The notes: generated from the letters alone by a model not told the origin. A DNA stretch of 64,000 nt from Limimaricola hongkongensis DSM 17492 (GCF_000600975.2 NZ_KK088653.1:496501-560500), one strand, 5' to 3'; positions 44,503 to 55,813 are shown, counted from the first letter of the stretch. Numbers and translations are program-made.

Positions 44503-46050
44503 CTAGTCGCGGATCCGTACTTCACCGGTGGCGTCGAGCGTCGAGACCAGAGACTTGAACCGCTGTTCGGCCACTTCGCCGAACAGCGACCGTGCCCGCG
44601 GATCGAGATCGAGCGTCAGCGTCCGGTCCACCGCGTTCCAGGCGAGGTTGCCCGGCACCGTCTCGGCCCCGAGCCACATCATCGCGCCCAGACGCATCGC
44701 CTTGCCCAGCACCATCGCCTCGCGCTGGTCCTCCTCGGAGACGAGCGTGAACATCTGCTTGTAGCGGGCGCCCTCGCGCTTGTTGGAATAGCGGTGCATC
44801 AGCGCCAGCCCGAGAAAGACCCGTTCCGAATGCTTGAGCCCGCCCAGATTGGCGCGGGTGGCGTTGTCGAAACAGACCTGCGGGCGGTAATCGGGATGGG
44901 CGCGCCAGCTGACATCGTGCAACAGGCAGGCGGCCTTGATGATCCGCTTGCGCTGCCAGTCGGCATGCGGGAACAGCGGACGGACGAAATCGAACAGGAT
45001 CGGCCCGAAGCCGGGCATGCGCGCGTCCTTGGCCTCGGCAAAGCGGCAGGCTTCGATCAGGGGATCGCGGTCGCGCAGGGCGGGGGGCATCTGCTCGTAG
45101 AGCATGCCCTCGCGGATGCCGTAGGAGGAAATGGTGATGTCCTTGGGCTGGAACACCTGCACCAGCCGGTCGAGCACCCGGATCGCCAGCGGCACCAGCG
45201 CCATCCGGTCCGACGACACGCCCGCGCGGCCGCGCAGGGCCTCCGCGTCCTCGGCCTCGATGTATTTGCGGGTCTCGGCCACGGACTCGGTCGTCATGCG
45301 GTATTCGTGCAGCACGGTGAGCGGGTAGTCGCGCCGCGTCATGTCGCAGCGTGCGATCGCCCGCCACGAGCCACCGACGAGAAACAGCCGCATGCCGGTC
45401 TCGCCCTTCATCTCGGCGTGGATCTCGTCGATCGTGGTCTTGATGTATGCCTCGAGACCCGCATCGCCGCCCTTCACTTCCTTGAGCTTGAGCGGGCCGA
45501 GCGCCGAGGTCAGGCGACGGCCGACGCGGCCATCGTCGATATCGGCCAGTTCCATCGAGGAGCCGCCGATGTCGCAGACCATGCCATACGAGCCGGGCCA
45601 GCCCAGAAGCACGCCCTGCGCCGACAGCCGGGCTTCCTCGTCGCCCTCGATCACGTGGATCTCGATCCCGGTCTCGCGCAGCACCTCTTCGCAGAACTCG
45701 GGCCCGTCCTCGGCCTCGCGCACGGCTGCCGTGGCGACGGCGGTGAGCGGGGTGATGTTCATGCCTACGGCCAGCGTGGCAAACCGCTTGAGCGCCTTGA
45801 GCGCCCGCTCGCGCCCCTTGGGCGACAGGCGGCCGGTCTCGGACAGGCCCTCGCCCAGCGCGCACATGATCTTTTCGTTGTAGAAATAGGCCGGAGAGCG
45901 CGCCGCGCCGTCGAACACGACGAGCCGGACCGAGTTCGACCCCACATCAACCACGCCGACCCGGCTCAGCGCCCGGGTTTCGGGATCGTTGAAAAGCGGT
46001 CGCCCGAAAGGCCCCCAGTCGCCGCTCTGCGCGTCGCTGTGTTCGTTCAT
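44503..46050 (-). CDS. ppx: Exopolyphosphatase (Ppx/GppA family)
   Basis: 515 residues from ATG 46050. The actin-like N-terminal domain carries VVDVGSNSVRLVVFDG (phosphate loop 1) and MVCDIGGSSMELADI (phosphate loop 2). A C-terminal HD-like helical domain (SWRAHPDYR, SERVFLGLALMHRYSN) follows. It degrades long-chain polyphosphate from the end and may also cut pppGpp. It is downstream of ppk on the same strand with a 148-base gap. The start nine codons upstream (46077) is possible but adds a poor extension. Confidence 0.92.
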   Translation of the reverse strand: MNEHSDAQSGDWGPFGRPLFNDPETRALSRVGVVDVGSNSVRLVVFDGAARSPAYFYNEKIMCALGEGLSETGRLSPKGRERALKALKRFATLAVGMNITPLTAVATAAVREAEDGPEFCEEVLRETGIEIHVIEGDEEARLSAQGVLLGWPGSYGMVCDIGGSSMELADIDDGRVGRRLTSALGPLKLKEVKGGDAGLEAYIKTTIDEIHAEMKGETGMRLFLVGGSWRAIARCDMTRRDYPLTVLHEYRMTTESVAETRKYIEAEDAEALRGRAGVSSDRMALVPLAIRVLDRLVQVFQPKDITISSYGIREGMLYEQMPPALRDRDPLIEACRFAEAKDARMPGFGPILFDFVRPLFPHADWQRKRIIKAACLLHDVSWRAHPDYRPQVCFDNATRANLGGLKHSERVFLGLALMHRYSNKREGARYKQMFTLVSEEDQREAMVLGKAMRLGAMMWLGAETVPGNLAWNAVDRTLTLDLDPRARSLFGEVAEQRFKSLVSTLDATGEVRIRD

Positions 46051-46198
46051 GAAGCCCCCATGATCCTGCCGCAGCATGTGGCCCGGCGTTTCACGGAGTC
46101 AACGCCCCGCATCGGGCGGGGTCTTAACGGCCTGCCCGGCGAGGGCAAAGGAAAAATGGCCACGACCCTGAAACCGCTACGAAAGGGTAGGGCGGCGT

Positions 46199-48367
46199 TC
46201 AATCATGGGCATGGGTGAGCTGTGGCACATCACCGGCCCCGGCGGTGCCGCGGCCCGACAGAGACGGGTTTTCCATGAAGAAGCGGTGACAGGAGAATGC
46301 CCGCCCGTCCTCGGGCCAGTCGGCGCGCGAGAACCGCCCATCCGGCCCCATCACCCAGCTTTGCGCCACGTCGGCGAGATTGGCAGCCATGATCTGGTCT
46401 GTGATCTGCGCCTTGACCGTGGGGTTGGTGATCTCGGCGAGGATCTCCACCCGGCGGTTGAGGTTGCGGCCCATCCAGTCGGCGGACGAAATGAACACCC
46501 GCGCCTTCTTGGAGGGCAGGCCGCGCCCGGCGCCGAAACAGACGATGCGGCTGTGTTCGAGAAAGCGCCCGACGATGGATTTCACGCGGATGTTCTCTGA
46601 CAGCCCGGCGATGCCGGGGCGCAGCCCGCAGATGCCGCGGATCACCAGCGAGATCTTCACGCCCGCGCGGCTCGCGTCATAGAGCGCGTCGATCACCTCG
46701 GCCTCGACGAGGCTGTTGAGCTTGGCCCAGATTTCGGCCGGGCGGCCGGCGCGGGCGTGTTCGGCCTCGGCGGCGATCATCTCCAGAAGCCGGGGCTTCA
46801 GCGTCAGCGGCGAGATGGCGAGGTTTTCCAGCTCGCGCGGCTCGGCCGAGCCGCCGATATAGTTGAACACCTTGGTCGCATCGCGCCCCAGCCCGGCATC
46901 GCAGGTGAAAAAGCTCAGATCGGTATAGATCCGCGCGGTGATCGGGTGGTAGTTGCCGGTGCCGAAATGGGTATAGGTCACGAGGCTGTCGCCCTCGCGC
47001 CGCACCACGGTCGAGACCTTGGCATGGGTCTTGTACTGGGTGAAGCCGTAGACGACATGCGCGCCCGCACGCTCCAGCCGGCGGCTTTGCCGGATATTGG
47101 CGGCCTCGTCGAAGCGGGCCTTGAGCTCGACCAGCGCGGTGACGGATTTGCCGTCCTCGGCGGCCTCGCACAGCGCCTCGACGATGGGCGAGTTGCGCGA
47201 GGTACGATAGAGCGTCTGTTTGATCGCCACCACGTCGGGGTCGGTCGCCGCCTGCTGCAGGAAGCGGTTGACCATGTCGAAGGTCTCGTAGGGGTGGTGC
47301 AGCAGCATGTCCTTCTGCCGGATCGCGGCGAACATGTCGCCGTCATGATCCTGCACCCGCTCGGGCACGCGCGGGGTGAAGGGCGGCCAGAGCAGGTCGG
47401 GGCGGGCATCCGTCACCAGCTCCTTGAGATTGCCGATGCCGATCAGCCCCTCCACCTCGACCACCTCGGCGTCGCGGATGTGCAGCTCCTCCATGATCGT
47501 GGATTTGAGCGCGGCCGGCGCGCCGGCCGAGAGCTTCATGCGCACCACCTCGCCGCGGCGGCGGCGCTTGAGCGCGACCTCGAATTCGCGCACCAGATCC
47601 TCGGCCTCCTCCTCGACCTCCAGATCGCTGTCGCGCAGCACCCGGAAGGTGCAGTGCCCCTTCATCCGGTAACCGGGAAACAGCTGGTCGAGATTGAGCA
47701 GCAACAGCTCTTCGAGCGGCAGGAAACGCTGGCCTTCCTCGGACGGCAGCTGCACGAAGCGGTCGATCTGGGCGGGCACCGGCAACAGCGCGCGCAGCGG
47801 TTTCTTGTCGGAGGCGCGTTCGAGCGAAAGCGCCAGCGCCAGGCCTTCGTTGGGGATGAAGGGGAACGGGTGCGCGGGGTCGATCGCCAGCGGCGAGAGC
47901 ACGGGAAAGACCCGGTTGAGAAAGGCGTCCGACAGGAAGGCGAGATCCTTCTTGGTGACGTCGTCGCGGCCCAGGATGGAGATGCCCTGTGCGGCCATCT
48001 CGTCGCAGAGCGCGGCGAAGGTTTCCTGCTGGCGCGCCATCAGCGCGCGGGCTTCGCGGTCGATCTGGCGCAGCTGTTCGGCCGGGGTCAGACCGTCGGC
48101 GGCGGGGGTGGTGTTGCCCGCCTGCGCCAGCTCGCGCAGGCCCGCCACGCGCACCGTGTAGAATTCATCGAGATTGGTGGCCGAGATCGACAGGAAGCGC
48201 AGCCGCTCCAGGAGCGGCACGCGGCTGTTCTCGGCCTCTTCGAGCACCCGGAAATTGAAGCCGAGCCAGCTCAGCTCCCGGTTGACGAAGCGTGCGGGCC
48301 CGGTGAGGTCGGCATCGAGCGTGGTGGGCTCGGGAAAGCCCGCGGCAAGGAAATCGGCCTGTGTCAT
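46199..48367 (-). CDS. ppk: Polyphosphate kinase 1
   Basis: 722 residues, full length. Domain order N, H, C1, C2 is recognisable: [20 protein letters not shown] at the start, and the C1/C2 active site with the phospho-His region [20 protein letters not shown] and the [19 protein letters not shown] block. Ppk reversibly polymerises the gamma-phosphate of ATP into polyphosphate. It is followed by ppx, the usual alphaproteobacterial pair, and lies downstream of hda. The start at 48367 ([11 protein letters not shown]) is preferred to one six codons upstream. Confidence 0.95.
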   Translation of the reverse strand: MTQADFLAAGFPEPTTLDADLTGPARFVNRELSWLGFNFRVLEEAENSRVPLLERLRFLSISATNLDEFYTVRVAGLRELAQAGNTTPAADGLTPAEQLRQIDREARALMARQQETFAALCDEMAAQGISILGRDDVTKKDLAFLSDAFLNRVFPVLSPLAIDPAHPFPFIPNEGLALALSLERASDKKPLRALLPVPAQIDRFVQLPSEEGQRFLPLEELLLLNLDQLFPGYRMKGHCTFRVLRDSDLEVEEEAEDLVREFEVALKRRRRGEVVRMKLSAGAPAALKSTIMEELHIRDAEVVEVEGLIGIGNLKELVTDARPDLLWPPFTPRVPERVQDHDGDMFAAIRQKDMLLHHPYETFDMVNRFLQQAATDPDVVAIKQTLYRTSRNSPIVEALCEAAEDGKSVTALVELKARFDEAANIRQSRRLERAGAHVVYGFTQYKTHAKVSTVVRREGDSLVTYTHFGTGNYHPITARIYTDLSFFTCDAGLGRDATKVFNYIGGSAEPRELENLAISPLTLKPRLLEMIAAEAEHARAGRPAEIWAKLNSLVEAEVIDALYDASRAGVKISLVIRGICGLRPGIAGLSENIRVKSIVGRFLEHSRIVCFGAGRGLPSKKARVFISSADWMGRNLNRRVEILAEITNPTVKAQITDQIMAANLADVAQSWVMGPDGRFSRADWPEDGRAFSCHRFFMENPSLSGRGTAGAGDVPQLTHAHD

Positions 48368-48466
48368 GGGAGCTGTCTGGCGCATCTTTGCAACGTTCAG
48401 GTGACGGGTCGCCCCACTATCGCGCCCGCCCGCCCTGATTGTCCAGCAAGCAGGCGCACCACCGGT

Positions 48467-49129
48467 TCACCTGTGCGCGCCAAGCGCCTGCCGCGCCAGC
48501 GCGCGGTTCACCGGCCGGGCCTCGGCCAGCGCCATCCGGTCGAGCCGTTCGACCACGGCGGCGGCGCTCGCAAAGCTGCGTTCGATCCGCGCGGCGAGAT
48601 AGGGGATCACGCCGGCGGCGGGCACCAGCTGCCGGTCGGCGAAATGCTTGGCCAGCACCGCGCCCAAAAGCCGGTCGTCGGGGTCGTCGATCCGCGCCAC
48701 CGCCGTCGCCTGCAGCCGCGAGGCGAGATCGGGCAGCGCGATGTCGAGCCGCGCGGGCGGGAGGTCGGCGGTCATCAACAGCCGCCCGCCCGAGGCCGCG
48801 AGCCGGTTGTGCAGGTGAAACAGCGTCACTTCGGCCTCGCGCGGCAGCCGGTCGATATCCTCGACCACGATGGCGGCGCCGGGGGCGGGGGGCGGCAGGC
48901 TGGGGCCGAGATCCTGCGCGCGCAGGATCATCGCTTCGCTCGTGACCTGCCAGAGGCGGGCGAGATGGCTCTTGCCCGAGCCGGGCGGGCCGATCAGCGC
49001 CAGCTTGCCTTCGGGCCAGCCCATCGCCGTGACCATGCCATGCGCGGCGCGGTTGGCGTCCGACAGGATGAAATCATCGGGCCCCAGCGCCACCGCCAGC
49101 GGCAGATCGAGGCTCAGTTGCCACGCCAT
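48467..49129 (-). CDS. hda: Hda/DnaA-homologue replication regulator
   Basis: 220 residues, an AAA+ domain without the DnaA N-terminal or DNA-binding domains. Walker A is GPPGSGKSHLA (near 43-53), Walker B is AIVVEDIDRLP, and the sensor and arginine-finger region is in LPDLASRLQATAVARIDDPDD. It opens MAWQLSLDLPLAVALGPDDFI with the short clamp-binding QLSLDLP motif of Hda/HdaA. It promotes ATP hydrolysis by DnaA at the sliding clamp after initiation. Its start overlaps the end of the perM-like gene by 16 bases. Confidence 0.93.
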   Translation of the reverse strand: MAWQLSLDLPLAVALGPDDFILSDANRAAHGMVTAMGWPEGKLALIGPPGSGKSHLARLWQVTSEAMILRAQDLGPSLPPPAPGAAIVVEDIDRLPREAEVTLFHLHNRLAASGGRLLMTADLPPARLDIALPDLASRLQATAVARIDDPDDRLLGAVLAKHFADRQLVPAAGVIPYLAARIERSFASAAAVVERLDRMALAEARPVNRALARQALGAHR

Positions 49130-50247
49130 GCGGGCTCCGGCGGGGGCGTCTCGGCGGGGGCTCCGGCGGGCGGCGAAACCGGTGGCGGCATCGCCGCTGC
49201 GCTGCCGCGATACAGCGCGCTGCCCTGATAGCGCGCGATGGCGAAGCGGGCAAAGACCCCGAGGCTCGCGGCAAAGGGCACCGCCACCAGCATGCCGACA
49301 AAGCCGAACAGCGTGCCGAACACCGCCAGCGCGAACAACAGCCAGACCGGGTGCAGCCCGACCGATCCGCCGACAAGTCGCGGCGTCAGGATGTTGCCCT
49401 CGATCATCTGGCCGGTGACGAAGATCCCCGCCACCGCGCCGATCCAGACCCAGTCGCCCCAGAACTGGAACAGCGCCAGCCCGATCGCCAGAACCCCGCC
49501 GACCAGCGCGCCGACGTAGGGGATGAAGGTGACGAGCCCCGCGATCGCCCCGACCACGAGCCCGAAATTCAGCCCCACCAGCGCCAGCGCCACCGCGTAA
49601 TACGTGCCGAGGATCAGGCAGACGAGACCCTGGCCCCGCACGAAGGAGGCCAGCGTCCGGTCGACCTCGCGCGCGAGGCTTCGGATCGTCGGCGCGTGCT
49701 CGCGCGGCAAAAGCTCGTCGATCCGCGCCACCATGCGGTCCCAATCCACCAGCAGGTAGACCGCGACCACCGGCACCACCACGAACAGCACCAGCAGGTT
49801 GATCACCCCCATCGCCGAGGTCAGCACGCTGTTGAGGATCTCGCCGCCGCGCGCCTGCACGCCCGCACCGATCGCGTCGAGCTGGCCGCGGATGGTGGAG
49901 CTTTCGTCCATCAGATCGGGGAAGCGCGCGGCCAGCCCGTCGCGCAGCCCCGAGAACAGCTCGGGCGCGGTCTGCACTAGCTGGCTGGTCTGCCGGATCA
50001 GCGTCGGGATCAGCAACAGCACCGCCGCCACGAAAACGAGCACCACCCCCAGCGCGATCACCGCCACCGACCATGTCCGGCTCAGCCCGAGCCGCTCCAG
50101 CCGGTCGGCCACGGGGTCGAGCAGATAGGCCAGCGCCCCGCCCAGCAGAAAAGGCAGGATCACGTCACCCAGGAGCCACAGCAGCACGAAGGTCAGGGCG
50201 GCGATGGCGGCCCAGATGCGCGCCTGCTGCTGGATCGGAAGTGCCAC
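49114..50247 (-). CDS. AI-2E/PerM-family membrane protein
   Basis: 377 residues, about eight transmembrane helices. The start is GTG 50247, because AAGGAG lies 8 bases ahead of it and the first residues (ALPIQQQARIWAAIAALTFVLLWLLGD) are the normal N-terminus. The block GLVTFIPYVGALVGGVLA is a hallmark of the family. The C-terminus ends in a Pro/Ala-rich tail. Despite the name, most members are not AI-2 exporters. In alphaproteobacteria the gene commonly sits beside hda, as here. The two overlap by 16 bases, implying coupled translation. Confidence 0.9.
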   Translation of the reverse strand: MALPIQQQARIWAAIAALTFVLLWLLGDVILPFLLGGALAYLLDPVADRLERLGLSRTWSVAVIALGVVLVFVAAVLLLIPTLIRQTSQLVQTAPELFSGLRDGLAARFPDLMDESSTIRGQLDAIGAGVQARGGEILNSVLTSAMGVINLLVLFVVVPVVAVYLLVDWDRMVARIDELLPREHAPTIRSLAREVDRTLASFVRGQGLVCLILGTYYAVALALVGLNFGLVVGAIAGLVTFIPYVGALVGGVLAIGLALFQFWGDWVWIGAVAGIFVTGQMIEGNILTPRLVGGSVGLHPVWLLFALAVFGTLFGFVGMLVAVPFAASLGVFARFAIARYQGSALYRGSAAAMPPPVSPPAGAPAETPPPEPAWRGN

Positions 50248-50424
50248 GGAATTCGCTCCTTGCGCGGGTCTCCCACCTATGTCGCCGTCGGGACGCGGGC
50301 GTGCAAGCCCCTTGGCCTCGGCAGGGGCGGGGGCGGGACGGCGCTTGTCAGGTGCGCGGCTCTCGCCTACAGGGGAATTCGTCCGCTCCCCGGCTGACCC
50401 GGCTCTCTGACATAGGATTCCTCG

Positions 50425-51762
50425 ATGCGCCTGACCCGCTATTTCCTGCCCGTGCTCAAGGAAACGCCCGCCGAGGCGCAGATCGTCAGCCACCGCTACA
50501 TGCTGCGCGCCGGCCTGATCAAGCAGGCGGCGGTCGGGATCTATTCGTGGCTGCCGCTGGGTCTCAAGGTGCTGCGCAACATCGAACGCATCGTCGACGA
50601 GGAGCAGCAGAAGGCCGGGCACATCCCGCTTTTGATGCCGACGCTGCAATCGGCCGACCTGTGGCGCGAGAGCGGGCGATACGAGGCGTATGGCGAGGAG
50701 ATGCTGCGGATCAAGGACCGGCACGGGCGCGACCTGCTCTATGGTCCCACCAACGAGGAGATGATCACCGACATCTTCCGCAGCTTCGTGTCGAGCTATC
50801 GCGACCTGCCCAAGACGCTCTACCACATCCAGTGGAAGTTCCGCGACGAGATGCGCCCGCGCTTCGGCGTGATGCGCGGCCGCGAATTCCTGATGAAGGA
50901 CGGCTACAATTTCGACGTCGACCGTGACGCCGCGCTGGAGGCCTATGACCGCCACATGGTGAGCTATCTGCGCACCTTCGAGCGGATGGGGCTCAAGGCG
51001 ATTCCGATGCGCGCGGATTCCGGGCCCATCGGCGGTGAGAACACGCATGAGTTCCTCGTGCTGGCCGAGACCGGCGAGAGCGAGGTGTTTTACGACAGCG
51101 AGATCCTCGATCTCGAACTGTCGGACCGGATGGTGAATTACGAGGATCCCGACCAGCTCAAGGAGATCGTCTCGGAATGGACCACGCCCTATGCGCGGAC
51201 CGACGAGACGCATGATCCGGCGCTGTTCGACAAGGTGCCCGAAGAGCGCCGCCGCTCCTCGCGCGGGATCGAGGTCGGCCAGATTTTCTATTTCGGTACC
51301 AAGTATTCCGAGGCGCTGGGCGCGACCGTGACCAATGCCGATGGCCAGCGCGTGCCGGTCGAGATGGGCAGCCACGGCATCGGCGTCAGCCGCCTCGTCG
51401 GCGCGATCATCGAGGCCAGCCACGACGAGAAGGGCATCATCTGGCCCGAGGGCGTGACGCCGTTCCATGTCGGCATCGTCAACCTGCGTCAGGGCGACGC
51501 CGAGACCGACGCGGCCTGCGCCGGGATCTATGCCGGTCTGCGCACGCTCGGGCTCGACCCGCTCTATGACGACCGCAACGAGCGGGCGGGCGCGAAATTC
51601 GCCACCATGGACCTGATCGGCTTGCCGTGGCGGATCACCGTCGGGCCCAAGGGGCTGAAGAACGGCGTGGTCGAGCTGGTCTCGCGCCGCACCGGCGAAA
51701 GCGAGGAGCTGCCGCCCGAGCAGGCGGTCGAGAAGATCGCGCGGATCTACGCCTATCTCTGA
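50425..51762 (+). CDS. proS: Prolyl-tRNA synthetase (short form)
   Basis: 445 residues. Class II synthetase: motif 1 in the [33 protein letters not shown] region, motif 2 in [28 protein letters not shown], motif 3 in [19 protein letters not shown]. The anticodon-binding domain occupies the C-terminal 95 residues. The length shows that the editing insertion domain of long bacterial ProRS is missing, as is normal for alphaproteobacterial ProRS; a separate YbaK/ProX editing protein is then expected elsewhere. It charges tRNA-Pro. Confidence 0.96.
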   Translation: MRLTRYFLPVLKETPAEAQIVSHRYMLRAGLIKQAAVGIYSWLPLGLKVLRNIERIVDEEQQKAGHIPLLMPTLQSADLWRESGRYEAYGEEMLRIKDRHGRDLLYGPTNEEMITDIFRSFVSSYRDLPKTLYHIQWKFRDEMRPRFGVMRGREFLMKDGYNFDVDRDAALEAYDRHMVSYLRTFERMGLKAIPMRADSGPIGGENTHEFLVLAETGESEVFYDSEILDLELSDRMVNYEDPDQLKEIVSEWTTPYARTDETHDPALFDKVPEERRRSSRGIEVGQIFYFGTKYSEALGATVTNADGQRVPVEMGSHGIGVSRLVGAIIEASHDEKGIIWPEGVTPFHVGIVNLRQGDAETDAACAGIYAGLRTLGLDPLYDDRNERAGAKFATMDLIGLPWRITVGPKGLKNGVVELVSRRTGESEELPPEQAVEKIARIYAYL

Positions 51763-51765
51763 CGG

Positions 51766-52746
51766 TCAGATATCGTCGGGCAACAGCACCACGGCGCCGC
51801 GCTTGCGGCCCGTGGCCACCCGGTCATAGGCGCGCGCGATTTCGGTGAAGGGGTAGCGGCTGTCGATCACCGCGCGCAGGTCGCCCGCCTCGATCAGCCG
51901 GGCGATCTCCTCCATGTCGGCGCGGCTTTCATGCGCGATGCCGCCGCGCGCCCGCCGCCCGCCACGCCCCGCAAAGCGCGACGCGATTTCGGTGCCGATT
52001 CCCGCATAGACCAGAAGCAGCCGCCCGCGGCGGCGCAAGGCCCGCATCCGCGGCTTCAGCGGCGCCCGGCCCACGGCATCGAGGATCACGTCGAAGCGAT
52101 TTTCTTGGGCAAAGGGATCCTCCCCCTCGTCATGGGCGATCACCTCGCGGGCGCCGAGATCGCGCACGAGATCGGCATTGGCCGCCGAGCAGACGGCGGT
52201 CACATGCGCGCCCATTGCCCGGCCGATCTGCACCGCCGCCGTCCCCACCGCGCCGGAGGCGCCCACGACGCACAGCCGCTCCTTCGCCCGAAGCCGTCCG
52301 CGATCGCGCAGGAATTGCAGCGCGGTCGTCGCGCCGAAGGGCAGGGCGGCGGCCTGGCTGTGGATCACCGCATGGGGCTTGTGGACCACCGGGCCGTCTT
52401 CGGGGACCACGACCGCCTCGGCATGGGCGCCCATCTTCATGCCGGTGGAGCCGAACACCTCGTCGCCCGGCCCGAACCGCGTCACGCCCTCTCCCACGGC
52501 TTCGACCACGCCGGAAAACGCCGTGCCCAGCACCGGCTGGCGCGGGCCGGTCCAGCCCATGGCGGCGCGCAGCACCAGCCCGTAACCGGGCGGCACGGTG
52601 AGCGACCGGATGCGCCAGTCGGCCACGCTCACCGTGCCGGCGCACAGCCCGACGCGGATCTCGCCCGGCCCCGGCTCGGGCAGGGCCCGGTCGACGATTT
52701 CCAGATGCTCGGTGCCGCCATAGGCGCGGCAGATCACGGCCCGCAT
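51766..52746 (-). CDS. MDR-superfamily NAD(P)-dependent oxidoreductase (quinone-reductase type)
   Basis: 326 residues. The N-terminal GroES-like domain (MRAVICRAYGGTEHLEI; LGTAFSGVVEAVGEGVTRFGPGDEVFG) is followed by a Rossmann domain with LCVVGASGAVGTAAVQIGRAMGAHVTAV. No cysteine pair for structural zinc is seen, which points to the zeta-crystallin/quinone oxidoreductase or enoyl-reductase branch rather than zinc alcohol dehydrogenase. The start at 52746 is chosen because the nine upstream codons do not match the family. The substrate is unknown. Confidence 0.88.
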   Translation of the reverse strand: MRAVICRAYGGTEHLEIVDRALPEPGPGEIRVGLCAGTVSVADWRIRSLTVPPGYGLVLRAAMGWTGPRQPVLGTAFSGVVEAVGEGVTRFGPGDEVFGSTGMKMGAHAEAVVVPEDGPVVHKPHAVIHSQAAALPFGATTALQFLRDRGRLRAKERLCVVGASGAVGTAAVQIGRAMGAHVTAVCSAANADLVRDLGAREVIAHDEGEDPFAQENRFDVILDAVGRAPLKPRMRALRRRGRLLLVYAGIGTEIASRFAGRGGRRARGGIAHESRADMEEIARLIEAGDLRAVIDSRYPFTEIARAYDRVATGRKRGAVVLLPDDI

Positions 52747-52927
52747 CGGCGCTTCTCCCCCCAATCGCGCCATGCGGGCGCGCCGCGCCTGTCATGACAT
52801 CCCCCGGCGCCAAGCTGACCCGGCCCCGGCCCGCGCGTCAAGCACCGTGGCGTGAGGCGGCCGCGTCGCGGCTTGACCCCGCCCGCGCCCGCCCCCAAGG
52901 TCCGCGCGCATTTGACAGGACCCGCCC

Positions 52928-54214
52928 ATGGCCAATCGCACCGCCCCGTTTTCCGCCTTCGAGTGGATGATCGCCTGGCGCTATATCCGCGCCCGCCGCG
53001 CCGAGGGCGGGGTCAGCGTCATGACATGGATCAGCCTCGTGGGTATCACGCTGGCGGTGTTTGCGCTGATCGCGACGCTGTCGGTGCGCGCGGGCTTCCG
53101 CGAAGAGTTCATCGACACGATTCTCGGCGCCAACGCCCATGTCACCGTCTACCAGGACAGCGTGATCGAAGGCACCGACATCACCCGCCGGGTGATCGAG
53201 GATTACGAGGGGCTGTCCGAGCGGCTCTTGCGGATCGACGGCGTCACCCGCGCCGCGCCGGTGGTGCGCGGTCAGGTGATGGCAAGCTTCGATGGCGGCA
53301 ATGCGGGCGTCGAGGTCTTTGGCATCCGGGCCGGGGATCTCGGCTCGCTGCCGCGCATCGCCGATCCCGAGACCGGCATCGGCGACATCGCCCGCTTCGA
53401 CGAGGGCATCGCGCTCGGTTCGGGCCTGGCGCGCGAGCTGGGCGCGGTGATCGGCGACAAGGTGCGGATCCTGTCACCCAACGGCGCGCAGACCCCGATG
53501 GGGCAAAGCCCGCGGGTATCGGCCTATGAGGTCACCTACATCTTCACCGCCGGGCGCTACGACATCGACCGCACGCGGGCCTACCTGCCGCTTTCGGAGG
53601 CGCAGCTCTTCTTCAACCGCGACGGGGTCGCGGGCGAGATCGAGGTGATGGTCGAGGACCCCGACAACGTGCAGGAGATCGTGCCCGAGATCATGGCGGC
53701 GGCGGGGCCGACCGCGTTCCTGTGGACATGGCGCGACAGCGCAGGGTCTTTCCTGCGCGCGCTCACGGTCGAGGACAACGTGATGTTCGTGATCCTGTCG
53801 ATCCTCGTGCTGATCGCGTCGATGAACATCATCTCGGGGCTGATCATGCTGGTGAAGAACAAGGGCCGCGACATCGGCATCCTGCGCACCATGGGGCTGA
53901 CCGAAGGCTCGGTGCTCAGGGTGTTCTTCATCTGCGGCGCGGGGATCGGCACGATCGGCACGCTCTTGGGGGTGATCCTCGGCTGTGCCTTCGCGATCTG
54001 GATCGACCCGATCTTCGCCACCGTGAACTACCTGTCGGGCGGCGATGTCTGGGATCCGTCGATCCGCGGCATCTATGCGCTGCCCGCCAAGCTGGAGCTG
54101 GGCGACGTGCTGTCGGCCGTGGCCCTGTCGCTGACCCTGTCATGGGTCATCACGCTGTTTCCCGCCCGCCGCGCGGCGCGGATGAACCCGGTCGAGGCGC
54201 TGCGCTATGAGTGA
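52928..54214 (+). CDS. Lipoprotein-releasing ABC transporter permease (LolC/LolE type)
   Basis: 428 residues. A first transmembrane helix lies at about 25-50, a large periplasmic domain of about 220 residues follows (it should bind the lipoprotein), then three helices in the last third ([38 protein letters not shown] is the conserved MacB/FtsX-like block). It extracts outer-membrane lipoproteins from the inner membrane with LolD. Only one permease gene is present, as in bacteria that use a single LolF-like subunit; a second lolC/E elsewhere cannot be excluded. lolD overlaps by 8 bases. Confidence 0.93.
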   Translation: MANRTAPFSAFEWMIAWRYIRARRAEGGVSVMTWISLVGITLAVFALIATLSVRAGFREEFIDTILGANAHVTVYQDSVIEGTDITRRVIEDYEGLSERLLRIDGVTRAAPVVRGQVMASFDGGNAGVEVFGIRAGDLGSLPRIADPETGIGDIARFDEGIALGSGLARELGAVIGDKVRILSPNGAQTPMGQSPRVSAYEVTYIFTAGRYDIDRTRAYLPLSEAQLFFNRDGVAGEIEVMVEDPDNVQEIVPEIMAAAGPTAFLWTWRDSAGSFLRALTVEDNVMFVILSILVLIASMNIISGLIMLVKNKGRDIGILRTMGLTEGSVLRVFFICGAGIGTIGTLLGVILGCAFAIWIDPIFATVNYLSGGDVWDPSIRGIYALPAKLELGDVLSAVALSLTLSWVITLFPARRAARMNPVEALRYE

Positions 54215-54884
54215 TCCGATCCTGAAACTGAGCGGTCTCACCAAGACCTACAACCGCGGCAAGCCGTCCGAGGTGCAGGTGTTGCGTGGCGCGGATCTGG
54301 AGATCCGGCCGGGCGAGGTCGTGGCCCTCGTCGCACCCTCCGGCGCGGGCAAGTCGACGCTGTTGCACATCGCGGGACTTCTCGACACGCCCGATGCGGG
54401 CCATGTGGCCATCGGCGGGCAGGAGATGACCGCTCTGTCGGATCGCCGCCGCACGCAGGTGCGCCGCGCCGATGTCGGCTTCATCTACCAGTTTCACCAC
54501 CTGCTGCCCGAGTTCACGGCGCTGGAGAACATCGTTCTGCCGCAGCTTGCCGCCGGTGTCGCGCGCCGCGAGGCCGAGGAACGGGCGCGCGAGCTTTTGG
54601 CGCAGGTGGGCGTCGAGCCGCGCGCCGATCACCGCCCGGCGGCGCTGTCTGGCGGCGAGCAGCAGCGCGTGGCCTTCTGCCGGTCGCTGGCCAACGCGCC
54701 GCGGCTCTTGTTGGCGGACGAGCCCACGGGCAACCTCGATCCCGATACATCCGACCGGGTGTTCGACGCGCTGATGGCGCTGGTGCGGGGGACGGGGCTA
54801 TCGGCGCTGATCGCGACGCATAATCTGGAGTTGGCGAGCCGGATGGACCGGGTGGTGCGAATGGATCACGGGGTGGTGGCGTAG
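54207..54884 (+). CDS. lolD: Lipoprotein-releasing ABC transporter ATPase
   Basis: 225 residues. Walker A is [11 protein letters not shown], the signature is [19 protein letters not shown], Walker B is [13 protein letters not shown] and the H-loop is [14 protein letters not shown]. The Q-loop block [19 protein letters not shown] is the LolD-type sequence. It energises lipoprotein release by the upstream permease. Its start overlaps that gene by 8 bases. Confidence 0.95.
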   Translation: MSDPILKLSGLTKTYNRGKPSEVQVLRGADLEIRPGEVVALVAPSGAGKSTLLHIAGLLDTPDAGHVAIGGQEMTALSDRRRTQVRRADVGFIYQFHHLLPEFTALENIVLPQLAAGVARREAEERARELLAQVGVEPRADHRPAALSGGEQQRVAFCRSLANAPRLLLADEPTGNLDPDTSDRVFDALMALVRGTGLSALIATHNLELASRMDRVVRMDHGVVA

Positions 54885-55028
54885 TAGTTTTGTTCTTTTG
54901 TGCCCTTTAGTTGTAAAAATGCTTTCCTTTGCATCAATAAGGCGACTGGCCAATTGCGCTTGAAAGGATAGGGTGATGAATGTCCGGCGGGTACCCCTTT
55001 TCTAGGGTTCCCGTACACGGAGAAGAAA

Positions 55029-55778
55029 ATGTTTAATAAAATTGCGGGCTTCCTTGTCGTCAGCGTGGCTATGACAGCTGGCACGGCTTCGGCTGAATTG
55101 CGTAGTGCTGAGATTGGCCTATCCTCGCAGGGCACAAGCGGCGACAGCGGCGACATCGGCACAGGGACTTTTTTCGGTAACGTCGATCTCGCTTTTGCGG
55201 ACAGCTATGGCCTGCAGGTTGCGCTACAGTCCAGCCATTCCGAAGATCAGAATTCTTTCTACGAGGCAGACACTGCCGCGATTGTTACCTTTGGTTACAG
55301 CGATTTTGGATTTGGGCGTTTCGGTGCAGTGCTGGGACGCACGGAAACCGATATCGTGGATGGAGGCGCTTCGATCTATGGCCTCGGCCTCCAGTTTGGA
55401 CAATCAGGTGATTCACTGCACACCAGCCATGTATTCGCGATCGCCGACGTTGATGATGTTTCCGACGAGACGGTTCTGTTGTCCTCGCTTTCGGCAGCCT
55501 CGGTTGTCAGCGAACGCGTCGCTATTACCGGCGACTTCGATTACAGCTACATCGAAGTGCTCGGTTACGATGTAAATGCGATCAGCTACAGCATTGGCTT
55601 GGAGTTCTATGCAACGCCTCGCGTTCAGCTGGGGGCTGCGCTTGGTGGTGCCTATGCGGATGACGGCAACTACAGCGCCAGCGATGCGACCGCCGCGCTC
55701 AGTGTGAGCTATCTGTTCGGAAATGATGTCGGCGTACGCCGACAGCGCAATCTAACTGCAATGAACTTCGGATTCTAA
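55029..55778 (+). CDS. Outer-membrane beta-barrel-like protein, low-GC cassette
   Basis: 249 residues. A signal peptide covers about 1-23 (GTASAELR). The rest alternates short polar/hydrophobic strands (FFGNVDLAFADSYGLQVALQSSH, IVTFGYSDFGFGRFGAVLGRTE, ISYSIGLEFYATPRVQLGAALGGAYADD) and ends SVSYLFGNDVGVRRQRNLTAMNFGF, with a terminal Phe suited to BAM-dependent insertion. No named porin family is recognised. GGAGAAGAA precedes the ATG. Codon use and base composition are visibly less GC-rich than neighbours on both sides, which suggests later arrival or a different selection regime. It ends with its own terminator. Confidence 0.72.
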   Translation: MFNKIAGFLVVSVAMTAGTASAELRSAEIGLSSQGTSGDSGDIGTGTFFGNVDLAFADSYGLQVALQSSHSEDQNSFYEADTAAIVTFGYSDFGFGRFGAVLGRTETDIVDGGASIYGLGLQFGQSGDSLHTSHVFAIADVDDVSDETVLLSSLSAASVVSERVAITGDFDYSYIEVLGYDVNAISYSIGLEFYATPRVQLGAALGGAYADDGNYSASDATAALSVSYLFGNDVGVRRQRNLTAMNFGF

Positions 55779-55813
55779 GCCGGAACGAGCAGTAAAACGG
55801 GTACTTTCCTTTG

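Noticed and set aside
54900-54950. Sigma-70 promoter TTGTAA-N17-TCAATA ahead of the outer-membrane-type gene
   Set aside because: The -35 is fair but the -10 matches poorly; the AT-rich region offers several equally weak options.
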